DNA of 64,000 nt, taken from Bacillota bacterium. GTDB lineage: Bacteria; Bacillota; Clostridia; DSM-8532. The notes under the pieces are model-generated. The model was not told the origin of the DNA, made no database searches, and saw only the letters and a list, made by a program, of their open reading frames with translations. The position numbers were made by a program, and so were the translations under genes. The DNA lies in NCBI GenBank assembly GCA_023411795.1, contig JAEYOK010000035.1, positions 1-64,000 on the forward strand, written 5' to 3'. Below, one piece after another: positions 17,235 to 25,700 of the stretch. Numbering within the stretch: position 1 is the stretch's first letter; every line of letters starts with the position of its first letter.

Positions 17235-18392
17235 CTAAGGTTCAGGAATATCAGAAATCTCGTTTTCGCTATTATCCTTTGAATAGGCGGCATCTTTTTT
17301 CTTTGGTTTGAAATTATGTTCAATCCATTGTTTAAAGGTATCCGCCTTTAAAATTCCCTCGAAAATATACTTAATGGCAACAATAGCCAAGGGGCCTACA
17401 AACATCCCGGCTACTCCCCATATTTTAAGTCCTATATACATACCTGCCAAAGTAAAAAGGGGATGAACACCTATCTGCTTTCCCAGTACCTTCGGCTCTA
17501 AAAGCTGCCTTACAAAAAGGATAATAACGTATAGCAAAGCAGTGGATAAACCGAGCTTGGTGTTACCTAATATAAGATTGATAATTGACCATGGAATCAA
17601 AACAGTCCCTGCCCCCAGTACCGGAAGCACATCCACTAAAGCAATTATCAAAGCAAGTAACAAAGCATTATCAATACCTATTATCAGGAAACCTATCAAT
17701 AGCTCGGAAAAGGTTATGCTAGTCATGATAAGCTGAGCCTTCAGCCATCCGAAAAGAGCGGTAAAAACATTTTTAGTTATTCCCTTTGACTTGTTTAACC
17801 AATTAGTCGGTATCTGTATATCTAAAAATTTTATGATAGTATTTTTATCACTGGACATAAAATATGTTGCAAGTAATGTAACAATAATAAAAATCAATAT
17901 CTGTGGAAGATTCATTGCTACCTGTATTGAAGCTTGCAGCCAATCAACAATTTTACCCAGGACCGATTGTAAATCGTTTGTCAATTCCTGTAGTCCTTTA
18001 CTAACTAAATCTGTAACCTGGTCCGGGAGTTGTATAAAGATATCATTAGCTTTATCTATAATGCTGTTAAAAAACTCTGTTAAAGAATCCATACTGATTT
18101 CCAGCCCCATATAGACGGCACGAACCTCTTTAATGAGTCTTGAAATCAAAAAGCCAATAATTGAGCCAATGAAGCCTAATACAAACAGTATAGAAAGAAT
18201 TGACCCGATTTTTCTCGGTATTCTCAGTTTATTTTCAATAAACTTAACAATCGGCTCGATAAGTGACGCAAAAAAATAAGCTATTATGAAAGGAACGATA
18301 AACTTCCACATTTTAGTAAATAAGAATATTGCGAATATTAAAAGAACAATCTTTAGTATTGTTAGGAGAGTTCTCTTTACTCCTTCTGACAT
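17235..18392 (-). CDS. AI-2E family transporter, YtvI-like
   Basis: A 385-residue polytopic protein of the AI-2E transporter/PerM family. Helices cluster at residues ~12-50 and ~60-90, with a soluble stretch around 95-150, then several helices to ~350 including the family segment LLALIIALVDVLPVLGAGTV and GLKIWGVAGMFVGPLAIVAI. The tail is charged. Clostridial members next to sporulation genes resemble YtvI. It converges with sigK with an 8-base gap between the stop codons. Substrate is unknown; a role in ion or signal export is family inference only. Confidence 0.85.
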   Translation of the reverse strand: MSEGVKRTLLTILKIVLLIFAIFLFTKMWKFIVPFIIAYFFASLIEPIVKFIENKLRIPRKIGSILSILFVLGFIGSIIGFLISRLIKEVRAVYMGLEISMDSLTEFFNSIIDKANDIFIQLPDQVTDLVSKGLQELTNDLQSVLGKIVDWLQASIQVAMNLPQILIFIIVTLLATYFMSSDKNTIIKFLDIQIPTNWLNKSKGITKNVFTALFGWLKAQLIMTSITFSELLIGFLIIGIDNALLLALIIALVDVLPVLGAGTVLIPWSIINLILGNTKLGLSTALLYVIILFVRQLLEPKVLGKQIGVHPLFTLAGMYIGLKIWGVAGMFVGPLAIVAIKYIFEGILKADTFKQWIEHNFKPKKKDAAYSKDNSENEISDIPEP

Positions 18393-18450
18393 ACTATACC
18401 CCTTATTTCAACCTATTTATAGTAAATTATATTCATTATCATTATACTAT

Positions 18451-18996
18451 TTATCTATTAAAACTTTCAAATCCTCTTCTCAGATACACTAATTTTCCGT
18501 CTCTCCTTGTACTTTCCATCAGTGAAATACCCGATACATTAAATGAATGATTTAGTTTTTCTCTTGCAACAACACTGGTTAAGGGAATATCAGGTAATAT
18601 GGCCTCTCTTGCCAGAGTTATGTGAGGTGTATAGTGTTTCTCCTTTGCAATCGGCATTATCTCACATATCTCTGAGTCAAGATCTTTAAAAATGTATTCC
18701 AGTTTGCTGTTCTTTAGTAGTCCGGCCCAGACAATCTTTTTGCTTCCTCTATCGAATGTACCAATAATATCCATAGTTAAAACAAAGGATTTATGCTCAG
18801 ATGCGATTTTCTTTATTACTTTTTGTGTCTTCTCATAAATTGAACTATCTATCTCACCAAGAAATTTTAATGTAAGGTGTAGATTCTCCGCTCTGGTATA
18901 ATTACCTCTCACTCCACCTTCTAAAAGCATTTTTTGAATACTAGAAAGTATATCCCTTGTTTCCCGTTCTAATTCAATGGCAATAAAACATCTCAT
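18451..18996 (-). CDS. thpR: RNA 2',3'-cyclic phosphodiesterase (LigT-like)
   Basis: Two HxTx motifs of the 2H phosphoesterase superfamily are intact: HLTLKFLGE near residue 43 and HITLAREA near residue 127. The N-terminus MRCFIAIELERETRDIL is typical of ThpR. It opens 2',3'-cyclic phosphate RNA ends. Length 181 is normal. ATG 18996 with AAGGATG upstream. Placed between nifU and the AI-2E gene. Confidence 0.9.
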   Translation of the reverse strand: MRCFIAIELERETRDILSSIQKMLLEGGVRGNYTRAENLHLTLKFLGEIDSSIYEKTQKVIKKIASEHKSFVLTMDIIGTFDRGSKKIVWAGLLKNSKLEYIFKDLDSEICEIMPIAKEKHYTPHITLAREAILPDIPLTSVVAREKLNHSFNVSGISLMESTRRDGKLVYLRRGFESFNR

Positions 18997-19032
18997 GCTA
19001 TTTCATCCTTTGGAATTATAGTATATAAGAAA

Positions 19033-19069
19033 AACCCGGCATCATACTTTTTTAGTCTCAGCCAGGGTT
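19033..19069 (-). terminator. Terminator after nifU
   Basis: On the minus strand AACCC(T)GGC pairs with GCCGGGTT across a 20-base loop and is followed by TTTTTCTT. It begins 25 bases after the nifU stop. Confidence 0.65.
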
Positions 19070-19093
19070 CTTAAATAAAAGACAATCTTATTC

Positions 19094-19558
19094 TTATTCT
19101 TCTTCCTCTGTCATGTTCTCATGATGTTGATCGTGGGAACAGCAGCTCCCGCAGCAACCGCTACAGCCTTCATATAGCATATCCTCATCAAGACCGTTCT
19201 TCTTTTTATAATCTAAAAGTGCTGCTGCAATGGCTTCCTCGGCTAAAACAGAGCAATGAACTTTTACCGGTGGCAGCCCGTCAAGAGCTTCCATAACTGC
19301 TTTGTTGGTAACCAACTCAGCTTCTTTAACTGTTTTTCCAATAATTAATTCTGTTGCCATACTACTTGTGGCAACAGCTGCTCCACAGCCAAAAGTCTTG
19401 AACTTAGCGTCCTTAATAATTCCATCCTCAATCTTTAAATATATTTTCATTATATCTCCGCATTTAGCGTTACCAACCTGGCCTACACCATCCGCGTTCT
19501 CTATTTCGCCCACATTACGGGGATTGGAAAAATGGTCCATTACTTTTTCACTATACAT
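19094..19558 (-). CDS. nifU: Fe-S cluster scaffold protein NifU/IscU
   Basis: Scaffold for Fe-S cluster assembly. The three ligand cysteines sit in NAKCGDIMKIY, FKTFGCGAAVATSS and VKVHCSVLAEEA. Length 154; the C-terminus has a Cys/His-rich tail (CSGCCGSCCSHDQHH), longer than in basic IscU and possibly metal-binding. The ATG overlaps the nifS end by 8 bases with AAAGGAG inside nifS, so translation is coupled. NifS-NifU pairing is the usual clostridial arrangement. Confidence 0.94.
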   Translation of the reverse strand: MYSEKVMDHFSNPRNVGEIENADGVGQVGNAKCGDIMKIYLKIEDGIIKDAKFKTFGCGAAVATSSMATELIIGKTVKEAELVTNKAVMEALDGLPPVKVHCSVLAEEAIAAALLDYKKKNGLDEDMLYEGCSGCCGSCCSHDQHHENMTEEEE

Positions 19559-20747
19559 TTAAACTCTCTCCTTTTACAAAATCCTCATATAGAGGCGACA
19601 TATTACGTAGTTTATTCATTATTTCATCCAAGGTATCAACTAAGTAGTCAACTTCTTCCTCGGTATTTATTTCACCAAAAGAAAGCCTAAGAGATCCATG
19701 AGCTATCTCATGAGGCAAACCTATTGCCAAAAGCACATGGGACGGATCTAATGACCCTGATGTACAAGCAGATCCGCTTGATGCTTTAATGCCTTTCATA
19801 TCAAGCATCAATAGTACTGATTCACCTTCAACAAAGCGGAATGAAACATTTAAATTACCCGGCAGACGTTTCTCCAAACTGCCATTAACACGAACATAGG
19901 GAATTCTTTCTGTTATCCCTTTTAAAGCTCTGTCTCGAAGATTTGAAAGCTTTTTATAATGTGCATCCATATTCTCTACAGCAAGTTCCAGAGCTTTTGC
20001 AAAACCTACAATACCAGGAACATTTTCTGTACCTGCTCGTTTATTTCTTTCCTGATGCCCGCCGTGGATAAACTTCTCTATTCTAACACCTTTTCTTATA
20101 TAGAGCATGCCGGTACCTTTCGGCCCATAGAATTTATGCCCGGAAACAGATAATAAATCCACTCCTAAATCTTTTACATCTATAGGAATATTGCCTGCTG
20201 CCTGGACGGCATCTGTATGAAATAAAACACCATGAGATTTACATATATTTGCTATCTCTTTAATTGGTTGAATCGTTCCGATTTCGTTGTTTGCCATCAT
20301 TATAGTCACAAGAACTGTATCGGGACGGATTGCTTTTTCAACATCTTCAGGATTAACCAAACCCTCATTATCAACCGGAATTATGGTTAAATCATAGCCT
20401 TCCTTCTTTAGAAACTCACAGGTTTCCATAACAGCCGGATGCTCAATACTTGATGTAATAATATGCCTGCCTTTTTTACGAAGACTCAGGGCTGCACCCT
20501 TAATAGCCCAATTATCAGATTCGGTACCTGAACCTGTGAAATAAATTTCTGAAGGCTCGGTAGCTCCGATTGATTTTGCTACACTGCTTCTGGCATCCTC
20601 AACAGCCTTTCTGTTTGTGCGCCCTATGGAATATATAGATGAAGGATTTCCGTAATCCTGCATAAAATACGGTTTCATTGCATCGAAAATCTCTGGTTTC
20701 ACATATGTTGTGGCAGCATGGTCAAAATATATAATTTGCTTTTGCAT
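19551..20747 (-). CDS. nifS: Cysteine desulfurase NifS/IscS
   Basis: PLP enzyme that takes sulfur from cysteine for Fe-S cluster assembly. N-terminal YFDHAATTYVKPEIFDAM, the PLP lysine in SVSGHKFYGPKGTG, and the active-site cysteine loop SGSACTSGSLDPSHVLLAIG are intact. Length 398 is typical. It drives nifU downstream with an 8-base overlap. No iscR is seen directly upstream. Confidence 0.95.
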   Translation of the reverse strand: MQKQIIYFDHAATTYVKPEIFDAMKPYFMQDYGNPSSIYSIGRTNRKAVEDARSSVAKSIGATEPSEIYFTGSGTESDNWAIKGAALSLRKKGRHIITSSIEHPAVMETCEFLKKEGYDLTIIPVDNEGLVNPEDVEKAIRPDTVLVTIMMANNEIGTIQPIKEIANICKSHGVLFHTDAVQAAGNIPIDVKDLGVDLLSVSGHKFYGPKGTGMLYIRKGVRIEKFIHGGHQERNKRAGTENVPGIVGFAKALELAVENMDAHYKKLSNLRDRALKGITERIPYVRVNGSLEKRLPGNLNVSFRFVEGESVLLMLDMKGIKASSGSACTSGSLDPSHVLLAIGLPHEIAHGSLRLSFGEINTEEEVDYLVDTLDEIMNKLRNMSPLYEDFVKGESLNV

Positions 20748-20894
20748 ATTGTCATCCCTCTCTTTATGCTATGTATACATTATCACTTAATAATCAAAAA
20801 AAATGTGATGGAAATCACAAAAGTATATTATAATACCTGTTTCTTAATCAATATTAAATTAGCACCGGTAAAAATAAAAGTCAACGGGCAAAAA

Positions 20895-20924
20895 GAATAA
20901 GTTAGGCTCCCGCCTAACTTATTC
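20895..20924 (-). terminator. Hairpin after the methyltransferase gene (second of two)
   Basis: Perfect 13-bp stem GAATAAGTTAGGC/GCCTAACTTATTC with a short TCCC loop. On the minus strand a TTTTT run follows, so it should end transcription of the methyltransferase before nifS. Confidence 0.75.
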
Positions 20925-20948
20925 TTTCGAAATATCCTACGGATTAAA

Positions 20949-20977
20949 AAAGGAAGCGGTGATGATTTGCTTCCTTT
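20949..20977 (-). terminator. Terminator after the methyltransferase gene (first of two)
   Basis: Minus-strand hairpin AAGGAAGC/GCTTCCTT followed by TTTTT, 8 bases after the methyltransferase stop. A second hairpin lies 25 bases further on. Confidence 0.75.
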
Positions 20978-20984
20978 AATAAAC

Positions 20985-21734
20985 TTATAATTTCCCTATG
21001 TATACATCTATTTTATAACAAATCTGAATTTTTGAAAAACGGTTCCCACGTTCAAACAGCTTTAAGAGCTCATCCATCATTTCATCATAGGCTGTATCAC
21101 ATTGCGATGTAATATTCTCGTTTGATAAGAATCTATCCTTAAAACCATTAAGGTCGACAACCTGGGGGTTTTGAAATGTAATATGTGTAAAAGAGTCCTG
21201 TTTAAAAAATTCTGACATTTGGCTCGGTAAAGAATCATTACAGTCATCATTGCAACCGGGAGCCTTCCATCTATATATTAGCTGCTGATATTCCTTGGTA
21301 AATTCATCTTCATAATCAAGGTTATTCCACATAAAAACAGCCTTGCCTTCGGGTTTAAGAATACGGTTAAATTCTTTCTTACATTCATCAATGTTAAACC
21401 TATGGAACGAATGTGCGCAAACGATATGATTAATCGATTCGTTAAATAGCGTAGTATTTTCCGCTTTTGCACTAAGGGAGACGAATCTCACGAATTCATC
21501 ATTAAGAAGCCTTTCGGCGACTTCTCGCATCTGAGCGTCAGGCTCAATTGCCACAACCCGGCTCCCCCGTTCCAAAAGAAGCCTTGAAAACAAGCCGGTA
21601 CCTGATCCGATATCAGCAATGACAGACTCTCTTGAAAAACCTGCGTCACTATAAAGATATTCGAGAAGTTTTTTGGGGTAGCTTGGTCGGCATCTTACAT
21701 AGTTTTCAACATTTTTTAAGCAACTTAAAGCCAT
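20985..21734 (-). CDS. Class I SAM-dependent methyltransferase
   Basis: A 249-residue methyltransferase. Motif I ADIGSGTGLFSRLLLERG is near residue 40, followed by VAIEPDAQMREVAERLL and the HSFHRFNIDECKKEFNRIL region, as in the Methyltransf_11/25 families. No substrate domain is seen and neighbours do not suggest a pathway. It is monocistronic, with its own double terminator. Confidence 0.85.
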   Translation of the reverse strand: MALSCLKNVENYVRCRPSYPKKLLEYLYSDAGFSRESVIADIGSGTGLFSRLLLERGSRVVAIEPDAQMREVAERLLNDEFVRFVSLSAKAENTTLFNESINHIVCAHSFHRFNIDECKKEFNRILKPEGKAVFMWNNLDYEDEFTKEYQQLIYRWKAPGCNDDCNDSLPSQMSEFFKQDSFTHITFQNPQVVDLNGFKDRFLSNENITSQCDTAYDEMMDELLKLFERGNRFSKIQICYKIDVYIGKL

Positions 21735-21847
21735 ACTCTCACCTTTATGATTTTATCTTTTGTTACTAGTGTTCACTGGATAAAATTATACCATAGAAGC
21801 TCTGAATATAGCTTTATTGCCTGTTTATTAACCAAGAAATTTTGCTT

Positions 21848-22267
21848 TTACTCTTTCTTGAGCAAATCTCTTATCTCAGTTAATAACTCTTGTTCTTTAG
21901 TTGGTTTTTCTTCAACGGCCTCAGCTTTCTTTTCTTCTTTCTTCTCTTCCTTCCTCTTGAACTTACCAACCACTTTAATTACAATAAATATACTTAATGC
22001 TATCAATAGAAAGTCAATAATGTTCTGAATAAATTGGCCATACATAATACCTACATAATCCCCGGTTTCTTTAGATCCGGATATTGGATAACTTAATCCC
22101 GTCAAATCAACCTTTCCTGTCAATAGACTCAATATAGGCATAATCAAGTCATTTACCAGAGAAGTGACAATTTTACCGAATGCGCCACCGATTACAACAC
22201 CTACAGCCAAATCGATTACATTACCTTTCATAGCGAAACTCTTAAAATCCTGAATAAACTTCTTCAT
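21848..22267 (-). CDS. mscL: Large-conductance mechanosensitive channel
   Basis: Homopentameric emergency release channel. TM1 contains the conserved GNVIDLAVGVVIGGAFGKIV pore helix, TM2 is the hydrophobic FIQNIIDFLLIALSIFIVIK, and the cytoplasmic C-terminus is a Lys/Glu-rich helix (KEEKKEEKKAEAVEEKPTK). Length 139 is usual. It is divergent from the LCP gene. Confidence 0.95.
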   Translation of the reverse strand: MKKFIQDFKSFAMKGNVIDLAVGVVIGGAFGKIVTSLVNDLIMPILSLLTGKVDLTGLSYPISGSKETGDYVGIMYGQFIQNIIDFLLIALSIFIVIKVVGKFKRKEEKKEEKKAEAVEEKPTKEQELLTEIRDLLKKE

Positions 22268-22430
22268 AGTATCCCCCTCCTATTAGTTTTTCGTTAGTGT
22301 TTAAATCATTATTTAATAATATCACAGGTATCTTTTAGCAACAAGATTTGCAGGTGCCATAATAGTTGACACTATCTTTATGATGTGCAAGAATGTTTAA
22401 GTAAAAATAAACACATTTAAGGTGAGCAGG

Positions 22431-23492
22431 ATGAGTAATAAAAAGAAAAAAAGTACAAACAGACTATTAGCACTTGTTATAGTCTTGGCTATAATACTCG
22501 GAGGAATAGTATACATATATATTAATGTTATAAAAGAAGATCCCGTGTTTCAGTTTATAGGAAGAGTATTAAGTCCGGTGGATGGTGCCGATTCTATAAG
22601 AGCACGAAGGGAAGAATCCGAAAAACCCTACGCGTTAACCAATAGCCAGAGGTATTATAAGGATTTGGTAGATGAAAACAGTATTAATGTGTTGATTATC
22701 GGAACTGATAAAACAAGCGGTAATTATGACACTCTTATGATTATCAGTCTTGACGATCAAAACAATATCGCTAAAATAATTAATCTTCCAAGGGACATAT
22801 ATATCGACTATAGTGCTGAATTTAAAAAGGATTTAAAAAAAGAATGGTCTTCCTATGCCTCTTCAAAAGGTATATTCAAGATTAATGCCTCCCATGTTCT
22901 TGGGAAGCGCGTCAATTATTTGAATGGAGAAGGGCGCTTTCAAAATCCTGAATACGACTTCACTGCGGATATAATTGAGGAAGTTTTTGATATCTATATA
23001 GACGATATAGTCTATGTAAAGCCTTCCAGCTTCGTAAAAATAGTGGATTACTTTGAAGGTGTCGAGATAGACGTCCCCTACCGTATGAAATACAGTGATC
23101 CCACTCAGGACTTGAAAATTGATATCAAGAAAGGCTTACAAATATTAGATGGTAACGATGCCGAGGGTTTTGTCAGATATCGTCAGGGTGTTGACGAAAA
23201 AGGTAAGTACAAAAGCATAGGAGACATAGAACGTAAAAATAATCAGGTGGCTTTTGTAAAAGCATTTATAAATCAACATTTAAATCTGAAGAACTTAGGA
23301 AAATTCATAACTATATTTAATGATTTGAATTCATATATTGACTCCAGTGTAAAAGACGCTAAGATAGCCGGTGAATACGGAAAAGTAGCTGAGAACCTTT
23401 ACAGTAATAAATTCACTCAGGAAAGCGAAGAAATAGAATGCGAAGATGTTAATATTGACGGGATATATTACCTTAAAATACGGCAAAAGTAG
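22431..23492 (+). CDS. LytR-CpsA-Psr (LCP) family protein
   Basis: Membrane-anchored phosphotransferase thought to attach teichoic acids or other glycopolymers to peptidoglycan. One N-terminal helix (LLALVIVLAIILGGIVYIYI) precedes the LCP domain, with its conserved pieces NVLIIGTDKTSGNYDTLMII, IINLPRDIYIDY, KINASHVLG and GFVRYRQGVDEKG. Length 353 from ATG 22431, which follows AAGGTG by 5 bases; a GTG at 22422 is also in frame. Monocistronic. Confidence 0.88.
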   Translation: MSNKKKKSTNRLLALVIVLAIILGGIVYIYINVIKEDPVFQFIGRVLSPVDGADSIRARREESEKPYALTNSQRYYKDLVDENSINVLIIGTDKTSGNYDTLMIISLDDQNNIAKIINLPRDIYIDYSAEFKKDLKKEWSSYASSKGIFKINASHVLGKRVNYLNGEGRFQNPEYDFTADIIEEVFDIYIDDIVYVKPSSFVKIVDYFEGVEIDVPYRMKYSDPTQDLKIDIKKGLQILDGNDAEGFVRYRQGVDEKGKYKSIGDIERKNNQVAFVKAFINQHLNLKNLGKFITIFNDLNSYIDSSVKDAKIAGEYGKVAENLYSNKFTQESEEIECEDVNIDGIYYLKIRQK

Positions 23493-23612
23493 TCAATTTA
23501 TTGTTTAAGAAGTCACTTTTCTATTGCCCAGTATCTTTACAGATGTTATAATGGATAAGATTTTAACAAATAATAGCATCCGAGTATTACAAAGGCAGGA
23601 GGACATCAAGCA

Positions 23613-24779
23613 ATGGTATTTAATTTTAATCAATTACTTGAAAGTTTACCCGAAGGTACAACCTTAACTCAATACATTATTAAGATGTTAATAATGTTTG
23701 CCATAGGTGGAGTATTAATCTATCTTGCGATAAAGAAGGATTACGAGCCCGCTTTATTGCTTCCGATAGGCTTCGGCGCTATTTTAACTAACATTCCTTT
23801 AACCAGCATAGTAGCAAATCCAGAAACCGGAGCACCCGGGATTTTCGGTATGCTATATGATGCAACCATCGCAAACGAACTATTCCCGGTTTTAATTTTC
23901 ATAGCTGTTGGTGCTATGATTGACTTTGGTCCGTTGTTCCAGACTCCTTTTATGCTCTTCTTCGGAGCTGCTGCTCAATTTGGTATTTTTGCCACAATGA
24001 TAGTTGCTCTTTTATTGGGCTTTGATCTAAAAGAAGCAGGTGCAATCGGCGTTATCGGAGCTGCTGACGGTCCTACAACAATTTATGTAGGAAGTGCCTT
24101 CGGTCTTGATAAAAGCATTATGGGTCCTCTGACAGTTGCCGCTTACTCGTATATGTCACTGGTTCCAATAATTCAACCTCCAGTAATTAAACTATTAACA
24201 ACAAAGAAAGAACGCCTGATTCGTATGAATTTCAAGCAAAAAGAAGTAAGCAAGCTTACCAGAGTGCTCTTCCCCATTGTTGTTACAGTAATTGCCGGTA
24301 TAATTGCTCCTGAAAGCATTGCATTAATTGGTGCTTTGATGTTTGGTAACCTTATCCGTGAGTGCGGAGTTTTGGGAAGACTTTCAGAGACAGCTCAAAC
24401 CACTCTTGCCAATTTGGTAACAATTCTGCTTGGTATAACAATTGGTACAACCATGACAGCACAAGCCTTCTTAACAAAAAATACACTCTTAATTATGTTA
24501 ATGGGTTTAATCGCATTTATATTTGATACTGCAGGCGGAGTTGTTTTTGCAAAGATTATTAACCTTTTCAGAAAAGAAAAGATCAATCCCATGGTTGGTG
24601 CAGCCGGTATATCCGCGTTCCCCATGTCAGCCCGTGTTATTCAGAAAATGGCCAAAGATGAGGATCCCCATAACTTTATACTAATGCAATCTGTAGCAGC
24701 AAATGTTTCCGGACAGTTGGGTTCAGTTGTAGCAGGTAGTATGATACTCGTTCTGATTGGCAAAATAGTCGGACTGTAA
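23613..24779 (+). CDS. oadB: Sodium ion-translocating decarboxylase beta subunit
   Basis: A 388-residue integral protein of the OadB/GcdB/MmdB type, which couples decarboxylation of a biotin-bound carboxyl group to Na+ export. Typical parts are LLPIGFGAILTNIPLT, FIAVGAMIDFGPLFQTPFM, GVIGAADGPTTIYVGSAFG and AAGISAFPMSARVIQKMA. About eleven helices. ATG with GGAGGACATCAAGCA upstream. A 46-residue membrane peptide follows 17 bases later. No alpha (carboxyltransferase) or biotin carrier gene is in the window, so the complex is encoded in pieces; bioY lies just downstream on the other strand. Confidence 0.92.
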   Translation: MVFNFNQLLESLPEGTTLTQYIIKMLIMFAIGGVLIYLAIKKDYEPALLLPIGFGAILTNIPLTSIVANPETGAPGIFGMLYDATIANELFPVLIFIAVGAMIDFGPLFQTPFMLFFGAAAQFGIFATMIVALLLGFDLKEAGAIGVIGAADGPTTIYVGSAFGLDKSIMGPLTVAAYSYMSLVPIIQPPVIKLLTTKKERLIRMNFKQKEVSKLTRVLFPIVVTVIAGIIAPESIALIGALMFGNLIRECGVLGRLSETAQTTLANLVTILLGITIGTTMTAQAFLTKNTLLIMLMGLIAFIFDTAGGVVFAKIINLFRKEKINPMVGAAGISAFPMSARVIQKMAKDEDPHNFILMQSVAANVSGQLGSVVAGSMILVLIGKIVGL

Positions 24780-24796
24780 GAAAGGGAGGATTAATT

Positions 24797-24937
24797 ATGA
24801 ATACAGAATTATTATTCCAGGGTTTGGAAGTAACTTTATTTGGTTTACTTGGTGTATTTGGCGCTCTTGTCGCTTTTTATCTCATAGTTGTTCTTCTCGG
24901 TAAAATTCCCGAAAAGAAGATAAATACTGAAAATTGA
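24797..24937 (+). CDS. Mini gamma-like subunit of the sodium pump
   Basis: A 46-residue protein (MNTELLFQGLEVTLFGLLGV onward) with one transmembrane helix and a basic tail (GKIPEKKINTEN). It follows oadB by 17 bases with GGGAGGA before the ATG. The layout (single helix plus charged tail) matches OadG-type gamma subunits, which help assemble and anchor the decarboxylase. It is shorter than most OadG, so 'gamma-like' is inference. Confidence 0.75.
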   Translation: MNTELLFQGLEVTLFGLLGVFGALVAFYLIVVLLGKIPEKKINTEN

Positions 24938-24954
24938 AATATAGTGTAATTTGA

Positions 24955-24988
24955 AACTCCCTCTGATGATTCATCTGAGGGAGTTTTT
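24955..24988 (+). terminator. Terminator of the oadB operon
   Basis: Stem AAACTCCCTC/GAGGGAGTTT with extra paired bases in the TGATGATTCATC loop, followed by TTTTT. Confidence 0.85.
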
Positions 24989-25031
24989 AAAATCTTCATT
25001 GTATTTTAAGGCTTGGTTAGCCTAACTTCTC

Positions 25032-25577
25032 TTATCTTCTTTTAATTATGGGAAGGAGCTTGTAGCATAATAGTGAAGCAAAATAAGAACAGATCAGGTC
25101 TCCTCCTATGCAAAGCAGAAAACCATAATAGAAAGCAAACCACAACGAAAAATCCTTACCTACATAATAATTATTGACTATGTACAGATAAGCGACTCCT
25201 ATAGCATATATAACTCCGACACCAGCAAGAATTGCAAATAATATCTTTTTAATACTCTTTACTTTTTCTTTCTCGATAATTAAACCGATCACATATGCTC
25301 CCAGGATAAAACCTAGCAGATAACCGAAGGTAGGCTTAAAAATGTAGGCTATTCCCCCACCTTGTGTAAATATCGGAATACCGATAAGGCCGATTAAAAT
25401 ATATAACAGTTGAGATAATGCTCCTTTTTTACTTCCTAGTAATACTCCGGCCAGTGTAACAAAAAAGACCTGAAGAGTAATGGGAACCATGGGTATAGGT
25501 ATCTTTATAAAGGCTCCTACTGCTGTAAGCGCAGTAAATAGAGCAATTTGCGGAATATCTCTAACTGTAACCTTCAT
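25032..25577 (-). CDS. bioY: BioY biotin transporter (ECF S component)
   Basis: Substrate-binding membrane subunit for biotin uptake with an ECF energy module. Recognisable from the N-terminal helix region VRDIPQIALFTALTAVGAFI, the PMVPITLQVFFVTLAGVLLG loop and KPTFGYLLGFILGAYVIG. Length 181. The gene has its own promoter and a BirA-type operator upstream (25635-25668), so its control by biotin is visible in the DNA. Confidence 0.93.
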   Translation of the reverse strand: MKVTVRDIPQIALFTALTAVGAFIKIPIPMVPITLQVFFVTLAGVLLGSKKGALSQLLYILIGLIGIPIFTQGGGIAYIFKPTFGYLLGFILGAYVIGLIIEKEKVKSIKKILFAILAGVGVIYAIGVAYLYIVNNYYVGKDFSLWFAFYYGFLLCIGGDLICSYFASLLCYKLLPIIKRR

Positions 25578-25613
25578 CTATTGTTCTCCTTTGTAGTATA
25601 TTGCTTAAAAATT

Positions 25614-25642
25614 ATTAAACAAAAAATAGCGGCAATTGTCAA
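25614..25642 (-). promoter_or_regulatory. Sigma-A promoter of bioY
   Basis: On the minus strand TTGACA (25637-25642) and TTTAAT (25614-25619) are separated by exactly 17 bases. The -35 box lies within the right half of the BirA-like operator. AAAGGAG and the bioY ATG follow. Confidence 0.75.
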
Positions 25643-25674
25643 CCTTTAATTTTTTATAGGTTAACATTGCCGCT
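25628..25674 (-). terminator. Terminator of the carboxypeptidase-regulatory-like gene, containing the bioY operator
   Basis: Outer stem AGCGGCAAT/ATTGCCGCT continues into the AACC/GGTT operator arms. On the minus strand it is followed by ATTTTTTG and lies 27 bases after the stop of the 25701-26516 gene. Confidence 0.75.
25635..25668. promoter_or_regulatory. BirA-type biotin operator
   Basis: TTGTCAACC, 14 spacer bases, GGTTAACAT: a near match to the WTGTWAACC-N14-16-GGTTWACAW consensus of biotin repressor BirA, with one off-consensus base. It overlaps the -35 box of bioY, where a bound repressor would block polymerase. Confidence 0.75.
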
Positions 25675-25700
25675 TTTATGTATTTTACTATCGTGATAAG

